64,000 bases of DNA from Vulcanimicrobiota bacterium (lineage in GTDB: Bacteria; Vulcanimicrobiota; Xenobia; Xenobiales; JADMJV01), in the NCBI GenBank assembly GCA_017307785.1, contig JAFKGI010000027.1:40539-104538 (forward strand), given 5' to 3'. This document shows, piece after piece, positions 41,900 to 51,078 of the stretch (positions within the stretch are counted from its first letter, which is position 1; each line of letters begins with the position of its first letter). The translations under genes and the position numbers were made by a program. The notes beneath the pieces are model-generated. The model was given only the letters and a program-made list of their open reading frames with translations. It was not told the DNA's origin and did no database searches.

Positions 41900-44269
41900 T
41901 CAATCGGGGCTGCGGGTAGCCTCAGCCAGGGGAATGTGGAGCAACTGATTGATGGCTCGCAGACTGGCCAACAGGGTCACCCCTAGCCCGGCCAGAGCCG
42001 TCCAGCCCACGGTGGTCGGGTGCAGTTGCAGACGCAGATCGATCAGGTCGGACTGATAGTGCGAAAGCAGCCAGTCTCCGGCCGCGTAGCCAGCCGGGAC
42101 CCCCAGGGCCAGACCGATGATCCAAAGGTAAAGAGCTTCACTCAGCAAGAGGCGGAAGAGATCGCGTTGGCGCACGCCCTGGACCAGCATGCAGGCCACT
42201 TCGGCCCGCCGCTCGCTTAGATTCATGGTGGTGCAAGCGTGGACCAGGGCCAGCGAGATCAGGCCGGCGCAGCCCAACATCAAGCTGATATAGGCCAGGG
42301 CCAACTTGAGCAGCTCGTTGACGTCTTCACGCAACTGCTGGAGCGTGACCACCTCGCGCACTCGCTTATCCTGATAAAGGCGGCGACGCACTTCTCCCAG
42401 CGCACCGGGACGAACCTTGATCAGGATAATGTTGGTCACTTCGCGAGGGCCTTGAAAGGTGCGCGAAACCATATGCTGCAGACTGCGGATGGCGATCTTG
42501 GGAGGTCCCTGAATCGGTTCGTAGAGCGCTTCCCCCACAATCACCGGATGGCGCAGCGGGTGGGTCTGGCCATTGGGGATCTCCACTTCCAGGCGCCCCC
42601 CCGGGCGCGTGCCCAGAATTCCGTGCTGCAGGGGCGAAAGCAGCAAATCGGGCCCGGCCTCAATGGTTTCCAGCTTGCTGTTGTAAAGCCGCAGGAGCTG
42701 AGAGTTGGGAGGAAGACCCCAAATGCCGCGCTCCAGATAGCGTTTGCCATTGTAGACGGTGGCCGTCATGCGCAGGATCTCCTCGACCCTCTCCACGCCC
42801 GGCCACTGGGCCACCGCCGGTCGAGCCGCGGAAACGCTCAGATTCTCCAGGTCGGCCTGAAGGTCATAGCGATGCACTTTGGTCAGCAAAAAGTCGAGGG
42901 TGGACTGCTGACTGTCGAGCATAGCCAGCGTCATCAGCAGCAAGGCGTTGGACATGGCCACGCCGGCGATCATGGTGATACTGCGGCCGGGCTGGCGCAT
43001 CAGGTTGCGAAACGGGAAGAGCCAGCGATAGGAAAATCCCAGCGGGAGCCAGCTCAGAAAAGCCGGCAGCTGGGCGGTGGGAGCAAAGTCGCTGCGCAAG
43101 AGCTCCAGCGGCTTGCGGCGCAGGAGATGGCGCAAGGCGGCGGCCGCCGCGAACCAGGACAGAAAGATCGAGACACCGCAGCCGACCGCCAGGGAAATCG
43201 GACGAATGGCCTCGCTGACGAAGGGGAGCCCCAGAGTCTGCACATAGTAATTGGTGGCCCAGTGAGACAGCCAGGGGCCGGCCAGAGCGCCCAACGCAGA
43301 ACTACCCAGGGCCACAAAGAGGGCCAGCATCATGTAGTGGGTGATGACCCACCAGGGCGCCAGCCCCTGGCAAATCAGAATGCCAATTTGCTTGCGCTGC
43401 TGATGGATCAGTTGCCAGAGGGTGAGAAAGAGCATCAGGCCGCTCAGGGAGAGCAAAGCGCCCGGGAAGATGGAGGCAATGCCGGCGAAAGCTCGCCGGT
43501 CGCGCTCCAACAGCGAGTGTGAGGCCTGCTGCGAGCGATCACGGCCCGGGCCGCTGCGCTGGCCTTCCAGCAGTTTGTCCACCTGGGCCATGCAGGCCGA
43601 CGGATCGTAGCCGGGCTTCCAGCGCACCAAAATTTCCTTGATGGTAGTGGTGCCGCTCAGGCTGTTGAGGTCGGCGTGGCTCACAAAGACCACGCCAAAT
43701 CGGCGCGCGGCCGGACGCGGGTCCATACGGTCCGGGGTCAGCCACAGGTATTCGGGACTGCACACCAGACCGGCGATGCGGTAGCGCCGCTTGTCCTGGC
43801 CGACTTCGACGGTCAGGTCGTCGCCCGCGTGAAAGCCGTGGGCTTCGGCAAAGCGCCGCTCCAGCAAACATTCTCCGCGCCCTTTGCGCATTTGACTGCC
43901 GCTCTGAATCAGGAGCTTGTTGACGCTCAAGGGGCGGTCGACGGGAATTCCCAGAACCCAACCATGGGATTTCTCGCCGGCCGGCAGTTCGATGCGCACG
44001 GTTTGACCGGCCCGCCCTTCGGCGGCGGCCACGCAGGCCAGACTGCGCACCCGGTCGGTCAGGCTGGGCGAAGCGCCGTTCAGGTAGAAAGTCGCGTCCA
44101 GGAAGTCCAGGCGGCGATAGGTGAGCTGGGCCGATTCGCCCAGGTTGAAATAGGCGGAAGAAAATCCCACCAGCAGGGCGATGGCCAGGGCCATCATGAG
44201 AATACAGGCGATAAAGGCCGAGAAATTGTGCCAAAGATCGCGCCAGGCCTTGACCCAGAGCAGTTTCAC
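41900..44269 (-). CDS. FtsX/MacB-type ABC transporter permease
   Basis: 789 residues with no ATPase domain. Two copies of an FtsX-like unit: TM1 near 15-37, a large periplasmic domain (about 40-265), three TMs (about 275-400), a second start with TM near 425, a periplasmic domain, and three TMs at the end (about 650-780). This duplicated plan is that of LolC/E- and MacB-like type VII exporters, which do mechanotransmission across the periplasm rather than classical transport. It needs an ATPase; the best candidate is the LolD-like protein at 48601 in the divergent operon, which lacks its own permease. 41 bp after the DUF2079 gene. Confidence 0.88.
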   Translation of the reverse strand: MKLLWVKAWRDLWHNFSAFIACILMMALAIALLVGFSSAYFNLGESAQLTYRRLDFLDATFYLNGASPSLTDRVRSLACVAAAEGRAGQTVRIELPAGEKSHGWVLGIPVDRPLSVNKLLIQSGSQMRKGRGECLLERRFAEAHGFHAGDDLTVEVGQDKRRYRIAGLVCSPEYLWLTPDRMDPRPAARRFGVVFVSHADLNSLSGTTTIKEILVRWKPGYDPSACMAQVDKLLEGQRSGPGRDRSQQASHSLLERDRRAFAGIASIFPGALLSLSGLMLFLTLWQLIHQQRKQIGILICQGLAPWWVITHYMMLALFVALGSSALGALAGPWLSHWATNYYVQTLGLPFVSEAIRPISLAVGCGVSIFLSWFAAAAALRHLLRRKPLELLRSDFAPTAQLPAFLSWLPLGFSYRWLFPFRNLMRQPGRSITMIAGVAMSNALLLMTLAMLDSQQSTLDFLLTKVHRYDLQADLENLSVSAARPAVAQWPGVERVEEILRMTATVYNGKRYLERGIWGLPPNSQLLRLYNSKLETIEAGPDLLLSPLQHGILGTRPGGRLEVEIPNGQTHPLRHPVIVGEALYEPIQGPPKIAIRSLQHMVSRTFQGPREVTNIILIKVRPGALGEVRRRLYQDKRVREVVTLQQLREDVNELLKLALAYISLMLGCAGLISLALVHACTTMNLSERRAEVACMLVQGVRQRDLFRLLLSEALYLWIIGLALGVPAGYAAGDWLLSHYQSDLIDLRLQLHPTTVGWTALAGLGVTLLASLRAINQLLHIPLAEATRSPD

Positions 44270-44309
44270 CGGCTCAGCTTCTGAACACCGGGGGTAGTTC
44301 CTGGGCTAT

Positions 44310-45854
44310 TCAATAAGTAGCGCGGAATTCGTCCAGATGCTGACGCTGGATCCACCATTCCGACTGGGGCCGCACCACCCGGGGCGGGCGTCGACGCGGA
44401 CTGCCCTTGGCGAAGACGGCCACGCCGTTGCGAGCGTAAATCAGTCCGTAGTCAGGCGAAGCGCAGGTCTCCCCCAAAAAGTAGGCCCGATCAGGCGGAA
44501 TGAAGGGAAAGCCGCCCAGCGCTCCCGGGTCGGTAATGATGTAATCGACGGGTCGTCGACTCAAAGAACGTCGCCAGGCGCCGGGCATCATGGGGTCCAG
44601 ACCCAGACAACTCTGGTCGACCAGGGCCTGGCGCCGACTGCCCCAGGCGGCCGTTTGGAACGGATTGGGAAAGAGATAGGCATCGCGGCGGTGACTGAGC
44701 ACGCCGCCCAGGGAGTTCTCCACGCTTAAGCTGGCATTGTCGGAGATGACCTCTTGAACATCGAGCAAGGCCTGCTGGCGTGCGGCCATGGAGGGCGGCC
44801 ATTCTTCCGGGTGCAGCGGCCCCACCAGAATGCCCACCACGCAGGCAATCACCAGCAACCAGCCGAGGGGACGCCGCGGACAACGCTTTTCCAGGCGGGC
44901 CGTACCCGCGCAGGCGGCCCACATGACGAAGGGCAAAATCCCGACCATATAATGATATCGGATCGTATGCTGACTTTCGCGCCAACTGAGCAAGTTGCCG
45001 GCCAACACCGGAGCGGCCGGCAGCAGCTCAAGTGGCCCGGCCATTGGAGTGAAAGCGACCGGACCAAAAATCTGCAGCAGGTACTCGCGATTGTCGTGGG
45101 TGTTGAGTTCCCAGAAGGTTTTGAAGGGATGGCTCAAGATGTTGACCACCACTTCTTTGCCGCTCTTGCCCCAGTGCGAGTAAAGGTTGGTGTATTGGGT
45201 GGCCACGCCGTTGTTGTGCCAGCGAACCGAATTCAACGAGACCGTCAAACCGCAACCGGCAACCAACAAAGTGAGCAAGGCCCGGCGCCAGCCGCTGCGC
45301 AGCCAGGCCAGGGGAATCAAGCCCAACATGCTCATCGGAGCCGTTTCCGAGCAACACAGCGCCGTCAGCAGGCCGGCGTAATAAGCTCGACGATCGTTGG
45401 CCTCCAGGCCATAGCAAGCCCAAAGCAACGGTGTCGACAGCAGCGTGGTGAAATGGAAGTCGAAAAAGTTGGCAAACATCAAGCACGGCTGGCACAGGTA
45501 AAGACAGGCCAGCAGCAAGGCCAGACCCCGACTCTGCACCCGTCGGCGGGCCAAGAGGTAAACGGGAATGGCCCCTGAGCCCAGCACCAGGGTCTGCACC
45601 AGCAAGAGCATGCGGGGGTCATCCCAGATCAGGTAGAGCGGCGCCAGCAAATAAGCCATGGGACTGAAGTGGTCGGCCTGCACCTGCAAACCGCGACTGC
45701 TCAGGAAAGGATTCAGCCCGTGGTAGACCAGCCAGCAGGCCTGGTCGTGGATGCCCAGGTCGAAGGTCGCGTTCAACCCCTCGGAATAGCGCGTCATCAG
45801 CAAGCCGCCGACCACCAGCACGTAGACCAGCACGGCCAGCAGTGCCTTTTTCAC
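44310..45854 (-). CDS. DUF2079 multi-pass membrane protein
   Basis: 514 residues from GTG 45854, preferred because GGAGG precedes it and because it overlaps the TolB-like stop (GTGA). About ten membrane segments. Motifs of the DUF2079 family: FDLGIHDQACW with the paired HFSPMAYLLAPLYL and FFDFHFTTLLSTPLLW, both in first-half loops. The first TM begins KKALLAVLVYVLVV. The overall plan resembles GT-C glycosyltransferases with an Asp in the first periplasmic loop; a glycan role is therefore possible, but it is unproven for the family. Placed between the TolB-like gene and the permease. Confidence 0.82.
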   Translation of the reverse strand: MKKALLAVLVYVLVVGGLLMTRYSEGLNATFDLGIHDQACWLVYHGLNPFLSSRGLQVQADHFSPMAYLLAPLYLIWDDPRMLLLVQTLVLGSGAIPVYLLARRRVQSRGLALLLACLYLCQPCLMFANFFDFHFTTLLSTPLLWACYGLEANDRRAYYAGLLTALCCSETAPMSMLGLIPLAWLRSGWRRALLTLLVAGCGLTVSLNSVRWHNNGVATQYTNLYSHWGKSGKEVVVNILSHPFKTFWELNTHDNREYLLQIFGPVAFTPMAGPLELLPAAPVLAGNLLSWRESQHTIRYHYMVGILPFVMWAACAGTARLEKRCPRRPLGWLLVIACVVGILVGPLHPEEWPPSMAARQQALLDVQEVISDNASLSVENSLGGVLSHRRDAYLFPNPFQTAAWGSRRQALVDQSCLGLDPMMPGAWRRSLSRRPVDYIITDPGALGGFPFIPPDRAYFLGETCASPDYGLIYARNGVAVFAKGSPRRRPPRVVRPQSEWWIQRQHLDEFRATY

Positions 45855-47086
45855 TTGACCTCCCGCACGCCCGCGGCGCGCGTCCATAAGAGCACTTGCT
45901 CCCCATCGACCAGAGCCACGCTGTTTCCATCGTCGGCGATGCTCGGGTTGTGGCCGCTATGCAAAAATTCGAACTTACCCGTTTTGCGGTCGAGCAAGAA
46001 AATATTCGACCCCTTGGGCACTCCCGGCACCAGGTTGGTCGCATAGCTGGTGAAAGCTACCCAGCGGCCATCCGGCGTGGCGCAGGGCTCAAACGAAGAG
46101 TCGTCGGCGGCCGGGGTCAGACTGGCCACATGCCCGTCTTTGGCCAGGTCGCGCACAAACAGATCGTGACAGTCGTTGCGATCCAAGGGCACCAGATTGC
46201 TGGCCAGGGAGCTGAAAATGCACTCCTCCTCGAGCAAAACCGGCTCCACGCTGTTGGCATTGGAAGACCCACCATCGGGACGGTGGCTGAGCAGGCTGAC
46301 CGGCCACAACGGCCGCAACAGCGGGCGTTCCCAGATGGGCGGTTCGGCCGGTGGCCACTTGGCGCCCGGCGTCAAAGGCATCAGATAGATATCGTAGTGG
46401 ATGTCCTTGGGAATGCTGGGCAGCAGGTCGTAGGCAAAGCAGGCAAAGGCCAGCCGGTCACCGCGCGGCGACAGACTGGGAGCTCCCAGCACGGGTCCGC
46501 GCCCCCGAAAGTGGTCGACCACCGAGTAAGCTCGGTCACCCTCCCGCCACAGACACACGTTGCGGCCGCGAGTGGTTCCCGGGTCAGGTACGCCGTAGCT
46601 GACGAAGGCCACCTGGCGGCCGTCGCGGCTGATGCAGGGTCGGTAAGAGGCGGATACACCGGGCAGCGGATTGGGCGGAACCAGTCGCTGCACCCGGTCG
46701 CGCTCCAGGTCATAGAGGAAGACATCACTGACGCTGTTGTCGTCCCCGGGCGTCCAATCCGAAGCAAAACTGGAGAAAGCCAGACGCTTGCCCAGACGGT
46801 CCAGGCGAGGCTGCTGACTGCTTTCGTTGCGGTCGCTGCCCAGCACGCGGCGCTTACCGCTGATCAGGTCGACCACGCAAAGATCGGTAAAAGCCGTACC
46901 CGGGCGTTCGACCTCAAAGGCCAGTTTGGTGCCGTCCCCGCTCAGACTGGGCGAGCATTCCGGTTTGGGTTGCGGATTAGGGGGGGACAGATTGGTGACA
47001 CGCAAGCTGCGCACGGCGAAGCCCAGTCCGAGGACCATCCAGCAGGACCAGAGCACGAACCAGAGCGGCTGCCTTTTAGGAAACAC
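45851..47086 (-). CDS. TolB-like beta-propeller protein, membrane-anchored
   Basis: 411 residues. An N-terminal signal anchor (LWFVLWSCWMVLGLGFAV) is followed by a periplasmic WD40/TolB-like propeller of six or so blades, each with the SPSLSGDGTKLAFEV / ISRDGRQVAFVSYG / ATPDGRWVAFTSYA pattern. Such propellers bind partner proteins, not substrates with a catalytic site. It is the first gene of the minus operon, so its promoter lies in the 47087-47200 interval shared with the adaptor gene. Probably a periplasmic accessory of the divergent export system; that is inference from position. Confidence 0.82.
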   Translation of the reverse strand: MFPKRQPLWFVLWSCWMVLGLGFAVRSLRVTNLSPPNPQPKPECSPSLSGDGTKLAFEVERPGTAFTDLCVVDLISGKRRVLGSDRNESSQQPRLDRLGKRLAFSSFASDWTPGDDNSVSDVFLYDLERDRVQRLVPPNPLPGVSASYRPCISRDGRQVAFVSYGVPDPGTTRGRNVCLWREGDRAYSVVDHFRGRGPVLGAPSLSPRGDRLAFACFAYDLLPSIPKDIHYDIYLMPLTPGAKWPPAEPPIWERPLLRPLWPVSLLSHRPDGGSSNANSVEPVLLEEECIFSSLASNLVPLDRNDCHDLFVRDLAKDGHVASLTPAADDSSFEPCATPDGRWVAFTSYATNLVPGVPKGSNIFLLDRKTGKFEFLHSGHNPSIADDGNSVALVDGEQVLLWTRAAGVREVK

Positions 47087-47200
47087 GTGGCCGGCTTCGC
47101 ATCACAGCTTCTCTAACCTTTGAAGAGTGTGCCAAGGACGCCTCAGGAATTTGAATCTCGCAAGGAAGGCCAACCCAACCCATGGCCGAACGGCTGCCCG

Positions 47201-48604
47201 GTGCTTAGAAATGGAATAATATTCGCGTTGGCGCTCAGCTTCATGGGCTGCACCAACGTAGGAAAAGGCTTACCGGAAGTCCGGATGGCGCGCCTGGAAA
47301 AGGCCGACATGTCGATTCGTTACGTCGCCTCCGGCCACGTCGTATCCAAAACGATTCGCATCGGCGCTCCTGACACGGGAACCATCGTATCTTTACCCGT
47401 GCAGTTGAATGAACCGGTCAAAAAAGGCAAAGTTCTCTTTCAAATCGACGATGCCGAAGCCCGTCAGACCTTGCAAACCATCGAAAGCGACATCGCTTCG
47501 GCCCGCGCCAAAGCCGAGGAAAACCGGGCTCTGTCCGGCATTCGCGCCAGCCAGAGCGCCACCCAGGTCGCTCAGGCCCAGCGAGATCAAGAGATCGCCG
47601 CCTTAGAAGAACGCCAGAAGGTGATCGGGGCCACCCGTGAGGAGCGCCAGAAGTTCCAGGAGAGCGTACGCCAGGCTCAGGAAAAACTGCGCCAGTCCGA
47701 GACCGAGCTGAGACGCCAAAAACAACTCTTCAAAGAAGAAATCTCTTCCCAGTCCGAGCTGGAAAAAGCCGAGAGTCAGTACCGCCAGGACCAGAGCGCC
47801 TATCGGGAAGCTCAAGCGGACTTCAAAGCCCAAACGCAGACGCGTCGCGAAGAAATCGACATCCAGCGAGTCAAGGCTCTGCGAGCGGCCGACGCCAGCA
47901 CCCTGGCCCAGCAAAAAGGGCAGGAAGAAGACCTGATCCTCTTCCGCGTTCGCTCGGCTGAAGCCGAAGTGGACCGCCTGCAGGCCAGCGCCGCCCGCCA
48001 GCGTTACCTGATCGAGCGCCGTCGCGTGATTTGTCCCAGCGACGGCACCGTTTCTCTGCTGAACTTTGAACAGGGAGAGACCGTCACCGGCAGCGCCACC
48101 GTGCTGGCCATCGTGACCCACGGCCCCTACTACGTGGAAGCCGAAGTCGACGAACAGGACGCCGTCCACGTGGCCGTCAACCAGCCGGTTACCATCACCC
48201 TGACCTCCATGCCCGGCAAAAGCTATCCGGGCAAAGTGGTCGAGGTCGCGCCCTCGCTGGAAGCCAGGCCGCAGGGGCCGAGTGATCACAAAGTTCTGCG
48301 CATCAAAGTCAACTTCGCCGAAAAGCTGCCCGAGCTGCGTTCCGGTCTGGAAGCCGACGTCCAGGGCCAGGTCGGACTGGCCAAAGAAGCCATGAGCGTG
48401 CCTCGCTCCAGCTTGATTCGCGATTCCGGCAAAGACTACGTCTACACCGTCAAGGATGGAAAACTCAGCCGCATCGAGGTCACTCTCGGCACCGTCTCGG
48501 GGGATCGGGCGGAAATCAAGAGCGGGCTGACTCCCAGCACCGACGTGGTGGTTGAAGGCGGAGACGGTCTGGCTGCCGGAACGGCCGTGAAAGTTGTCAA
48601 GTGA
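47201..48604 (+). CDS. Efflux periplasmic adaptor (MacA/HlyD-like) lipoprotein
   Basis: 467 residues from GTG 47201, which gives a good lipoprotein signal (MLRNGIIFALALSFMGC, Cys17). Starting at TTG 47120 adds 27 residues that are unlike a signal. A biotinyl-lipoyl half-domain, a long coiled coil (about 80-250, rich in Glu, Gln and Lys), the second lipoyl half (RRVICPSDGTVSLLNFEQGE), then beta-barrel and membrane-proximal domains (VDEQDAVHVAVNQPVTITL). It links an inner-membrane ABC pump to an outer-membrane TolC. Its TGA overlaps the ATPase GTG. Divergent from the TolB-like gene. Confidence 0.9.
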   Translation: MLRNGIIFALALSFMGCTNVGKGLPEVRMARLEKADMSIRYVASGHVVSKTIRIGAPDTGTIVSLPVQLNEPVKKGKVLFQIDDAEARQTLQTIESDIASARAKAEENRALSGIRASQSATQVAQAQRDQEIAALEERQKVIGATREERQKFQESVRQAQEKLRQSETELRRQKQLFKEEISSQSELEKAESQYRQDQSAYREAQADFKAQTQTRREEIDIQRVKALRAADASTLAQQKGQEEDLILFRVRSAEAEVDRLQASAARQRYLIERRRVICPSDGTVSLLNFEQGETVTGSATVLAIVTHGPYYVEAEVDEQDAVHVAVNQPVTITLTSMPGKSYPGKVVEVAPSLEARPQGPSDHKVLRIKVNFAEKLPELRSGLEADVQGQVGLAKEAMSVPRSSLIRDSGKDYVYTVKDGKLSRIEVTLGTVSGDRAEIKSGLTPSTDVVVEGGDGLAAGTAVKVVK

Positions 48605-49296
48605 GTCTGATCAGCCTGCGCGGGGTCAGTCGAAAGTATTCCCTGGGCGGACACGATGTGATGGCTCTCAAGCCTCTCGATCTGGATATCGAGGCGGGCG
48701 AAATGGTGCTGTTTGTGGGTCCTAGCGGCTCCGGCAAGACCACGCTGCTGAATTTGCTGGCCGGTATCGATTCTCCCGACACGGGCAGCGTATTGGTGGA
48801 CGGCCTGGATATTGCCAAACTGCGCTCATCCAAACTGCTGGAATATCGTCGCAAGAAAGTCGGTCTCGTCTTCCAATTTCACCACCTCATCCCCAACCTG
48901 ACGGCCTGGGAGAATGTGGAACTGGTGGCCGAAATGGTCAGCGGCGGTGGCGACATCAAAGGCTGCCTGGAAGCCGTCGGCCTGGGCGAACGCGCCGGCC
49001 ATTTCCCTCACCAACTGAGCGGCGGCGAACAGCAGCGCGTGGCCATTGCCCGCGCCATGGTCAAGGACCCCCCGATCCTGCTGGGCGACGAGCCCACCGG
49101 CAACCTGGACGCGCGCACCGGCAAGCAGGTTCTGAACCTCTTTGCGCAGGCCAACAAGCGCGGCAAAACCGTGCTCATGGTTACCCACAATCTGGACTAC
49201 ACACCCGTAGCCACCCGCGTGATCCGCATGGCCGACGGAGGCATCGTCAAAGACGAGCACAACCCCAACCCCACCCCCGTGGACCAGCTCAAATGA
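48601..49296 (+). CDS. ABC transporter ATP-binding protein (LolD/MacB-like)
   Basis: 231 residues. Walker A GPSGSGKTTLL near residue 41, signature LSGGEQQRVAIARAM near 139, Walker B ILLGDEPTGNLDA and H-loop MVTHNLD. The GNLDARTG motif after Walker B is characteristic of the LolD/MacB/FtsE group, which pairs with FtsX-type permeases. No fused membrane domain. Its GTG overlaps the adaptor stop and its TGA overlaps the TolC ATG (ATGA), so the three genes are translated as a block. The permease is expected to be the product of 41900-44269. Confidence 0.95.
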   Translation: MSLISLRGVSRKYSLGGHDVMALKPLDLDIEAGEMVLFVGPSGSGKTTLLNLLAGIDSPDTGSVLVDGLDIAKLRSSKLLEYRRKKVGLVFQFHHLIPNLTAWENVELVAEMVSGGGDIKGCLEAVGLGERAGHFPHQLSGGEQQRVAIARAMVKDPPILLGDEPTGNLDARTGKQVLNLFAQANKRGKTVLMVTHNLDYTPVATRVIRMADGGIVKDEHNPNPTPVDQLK

Positions 49297-50696
49297 AACG
49301 CCTTTTACCCCTTCTGCTGATCGGCACCGCCTGGGCCATTCCGGAACCGGAAAACCTGGACTCGCGCAGCGCACCTGCTCCACCGGCCCTGATGGCGCCG
49401 GCTCCCGGAGTCACCCGGGTGCTGCCCAATCCGCCCGCAGTCAAGCCCACCGCCGTGGAGAAGGTCAAGCTGAGTTACGAAGGGGCTCCCTTGATCGCGC
49501 TGGCCAAAAACCCGACCGTGACAGCCGGCATCGCCCAGGTGCGTGAATTGATGGCCAAAGCAGAGGTCATCGGCGCAGCCCAACACTTACAAGGCAAGTT
49601 GGCCCTGCAGGGCCCGCCCATTCAGCCTTCCAACGGTAGCTTCCGCAATGACTACGTACTCTCGCCGGTCAGTCTGGAAGTCCGCCAGCTGATCTTTGAG
49701 GGGGGCAAGATCCGCTTTGCCGTCGAGCAAGGCAAGCATCTGGCCCGTTCGCAGGCCTGGCAGGCTCAGTCGGACTGGCAAGACCTGTATTATCGCGTGC
49801 GCAAGGCCTACCTCAACACCCTGGCCCGCCAGGGAGATCTGGTTCTGGCCGAACAACAGGTCCAACTGACCGAGCAGCAATTACGACAGGCCGAAGTGCG
49901 CTTTCAAGTGGGGAAGGCTCCCCGCGGTGACGTGCTGTCGGCCAAGCTACCCGTCTCCCAGGCCCAGGTGACGGTCGCCAAAAAGCGAGCCGCCCACGCC
50001 AAGAGCCTGCAAGAGCTCAATCAGTTGCTAGGACTGGCCCTGACCACCCCGCTGGAACTGGAAGCACCCAAGCTCCCCGAAAACCCCCTGCCGGATGTGG
50101 AAGCCTGCGTCAAAGAGGCGCTCGATCAGCGCCCGATCCTCTGGTCCTTAACGGAGCAACTGGTGGCCAGCATGAAGCAAATTCGCGCCGGTGAGGCCGA
50201 CAATGCCCCCCAGGTCAACATTCTGCTGGGTATCGCCGGCATTTCTCAAGGAACCCAGATCATCGGCGCCGCTCAGTATCGCGGCGGCTTCGAGGTGAAC
50301 TGGCAGTTCGCCGACGGTGGCCGCGCCGCGCGCCTGGGAGATCAGGCCCGCGCATTGCGCGACAAAAACTACGCCTTACTGGAAGACAAGCGACGCCTGG
50401 TGGAACTGGAAGTGCGCGATGCCTACCGAGATTTACAGCTGGGAGTCGAGACTCACCAGTCCGAGGAGCTGCGCGTGACACAGGCTCAGGACGCCCTGCG
50501 CATCGCCCAGGCCCAGTATCGGGCCGGCATGATCAACGTTTATCCGGTTCGTCAGGCTCAGACCGACCTGTTTGAAGCCCAGCAGGCCGAGGTTCAGGCT
50601 TTCTACGACTACTTCCAGGCGCTGGCCAAACTGGACCTGGCCTGTGGACGGTCCGGCGGCACCAAAGTGGACACTCCCTGGCCCGAAGAGGATTAA
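49293..50696 (+). CDS. TolC-family outer membrane efflux protein
   Basis: 467 residues, close to TolC. Sec signal MKRLLPLLLIGTAWAIP. A Pro-rich leader (about 20-50) precedes two repeated alpha-hairpin and beta-strand halves: LARQGDLVLAEQQVQLTEQQ with VRFQVGKAPRGDVLSAK, and a second set ending QYRAGMINVYPVRQAQTDLF. The Y-R-x-G-x-x-N/D and V/G-x-A-x-x-D motifs of OEP proteins are seen. It forms the trimeric exit duct for the adaptor and ATPase upstream. A response regulator starts 25 bp after its stop with no terminator between. Confidence 0.92.
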   Translation: MKRLLPLLLIGTAWAIPEPENLDSRSAPAPPALMAPAPGVTRVLPNPPAVKPTAVEKVKLSYEGAPLIALAKNPTVTAGIAQVRELMAKAEVIGAAQHLQGKLALQGPPIQPSNGSFRNDYVLSPVSLEVRQLIFEGGKIRFAVEQGKHLARSQAWQAQSDWQDLYYRVRKAYLNTLARQGDLVLAEQQVQLTEQQLRQAEVRFQVGKAPRGDVLSAKLPVSQAQVTVAKKRAAHAKSLQELNQLLGLALTTPLELEAPKLPENPLPDVEACVKEALDQRPILWSLTEQLVASMKQIRAGEADNAPQVNILLGIAGISQGTQIIGAAQYRGGFEVNWQFADGGRAARLGDQARALRDKNYALLEDKRRLVELEVRDAYRDLQLGVETHQSEELRVTQAQDALRIAQAQYRAGMINVYPVRQAQTDLFEAQQAEVQAFYDYFQALAKLDLACGRSGGTKVDTPWPEED

Positions 50697-50721
50697 CGCA
50701 AAGACAACTGAACGGGGCTCC

Positions 50722-51078
50722 ATGCAATGCGCCACTGGACTGACCGCCCTGCTCGTCGAGGACGAGGAACTCGTCCGAAAATACGTCGAACACGTGCTCA
50801 CCCAGGCGGGATTCCACGTCTTGAGCGCCGACTCGCACGCGCGGGCCCTGGAGATTTTTCTCGGCCATCCGATTGACTTCGTGGTGGCCGACTGGCGACT
50901 GCCCGACAAAAACGGAGAAGCGCTACTCGACTACTTCCAGGGTGTGCGGCCCGGTCTGCCTTTTCTGCTCATTTCCGGAGCCAATCCCGCCCGTCCTCAC
51001 CTGGCCAAACCCTTCACGCCCACGGAACTCATCACGGCGGTGTGGGGCATTCTGGGGCCGCTACCCAGCTTGCCCTAG
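50722..51078 (+). CDS. Single-domain response regulator
   Basis: 118 residues from ATG 50722. A receiver domain only: acidic pair Glu13-Asp14 (LLVEDEE), phospho-Asp57 in VVADWRLPDKNG, Ser85 in LLISGAN and Lys96 in LAKPFTP. The loop between the Ser and Lys is short: beta-5 and part of alpha-4 are trimmed, making this a compact CheY-like protein. No output domain, so it acts by protein contact or in a relay. It could be reached by the window's hybrid kinases through Hpt. Co-transcribed with the exporter operon by position; convergent with the Crp-like gene (18-bp overlap). Confidence 0.85.
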   Translation: MQCATGLTALLVEDEELVRKYVEHVLTQAGFHVLSADSHARALEIFLGHPIDFVVADWRLPDKNGEALLDYFQGVRPGLPFLLISGANPARPHLAKPFTPTELITAVWGILGPLPSLP

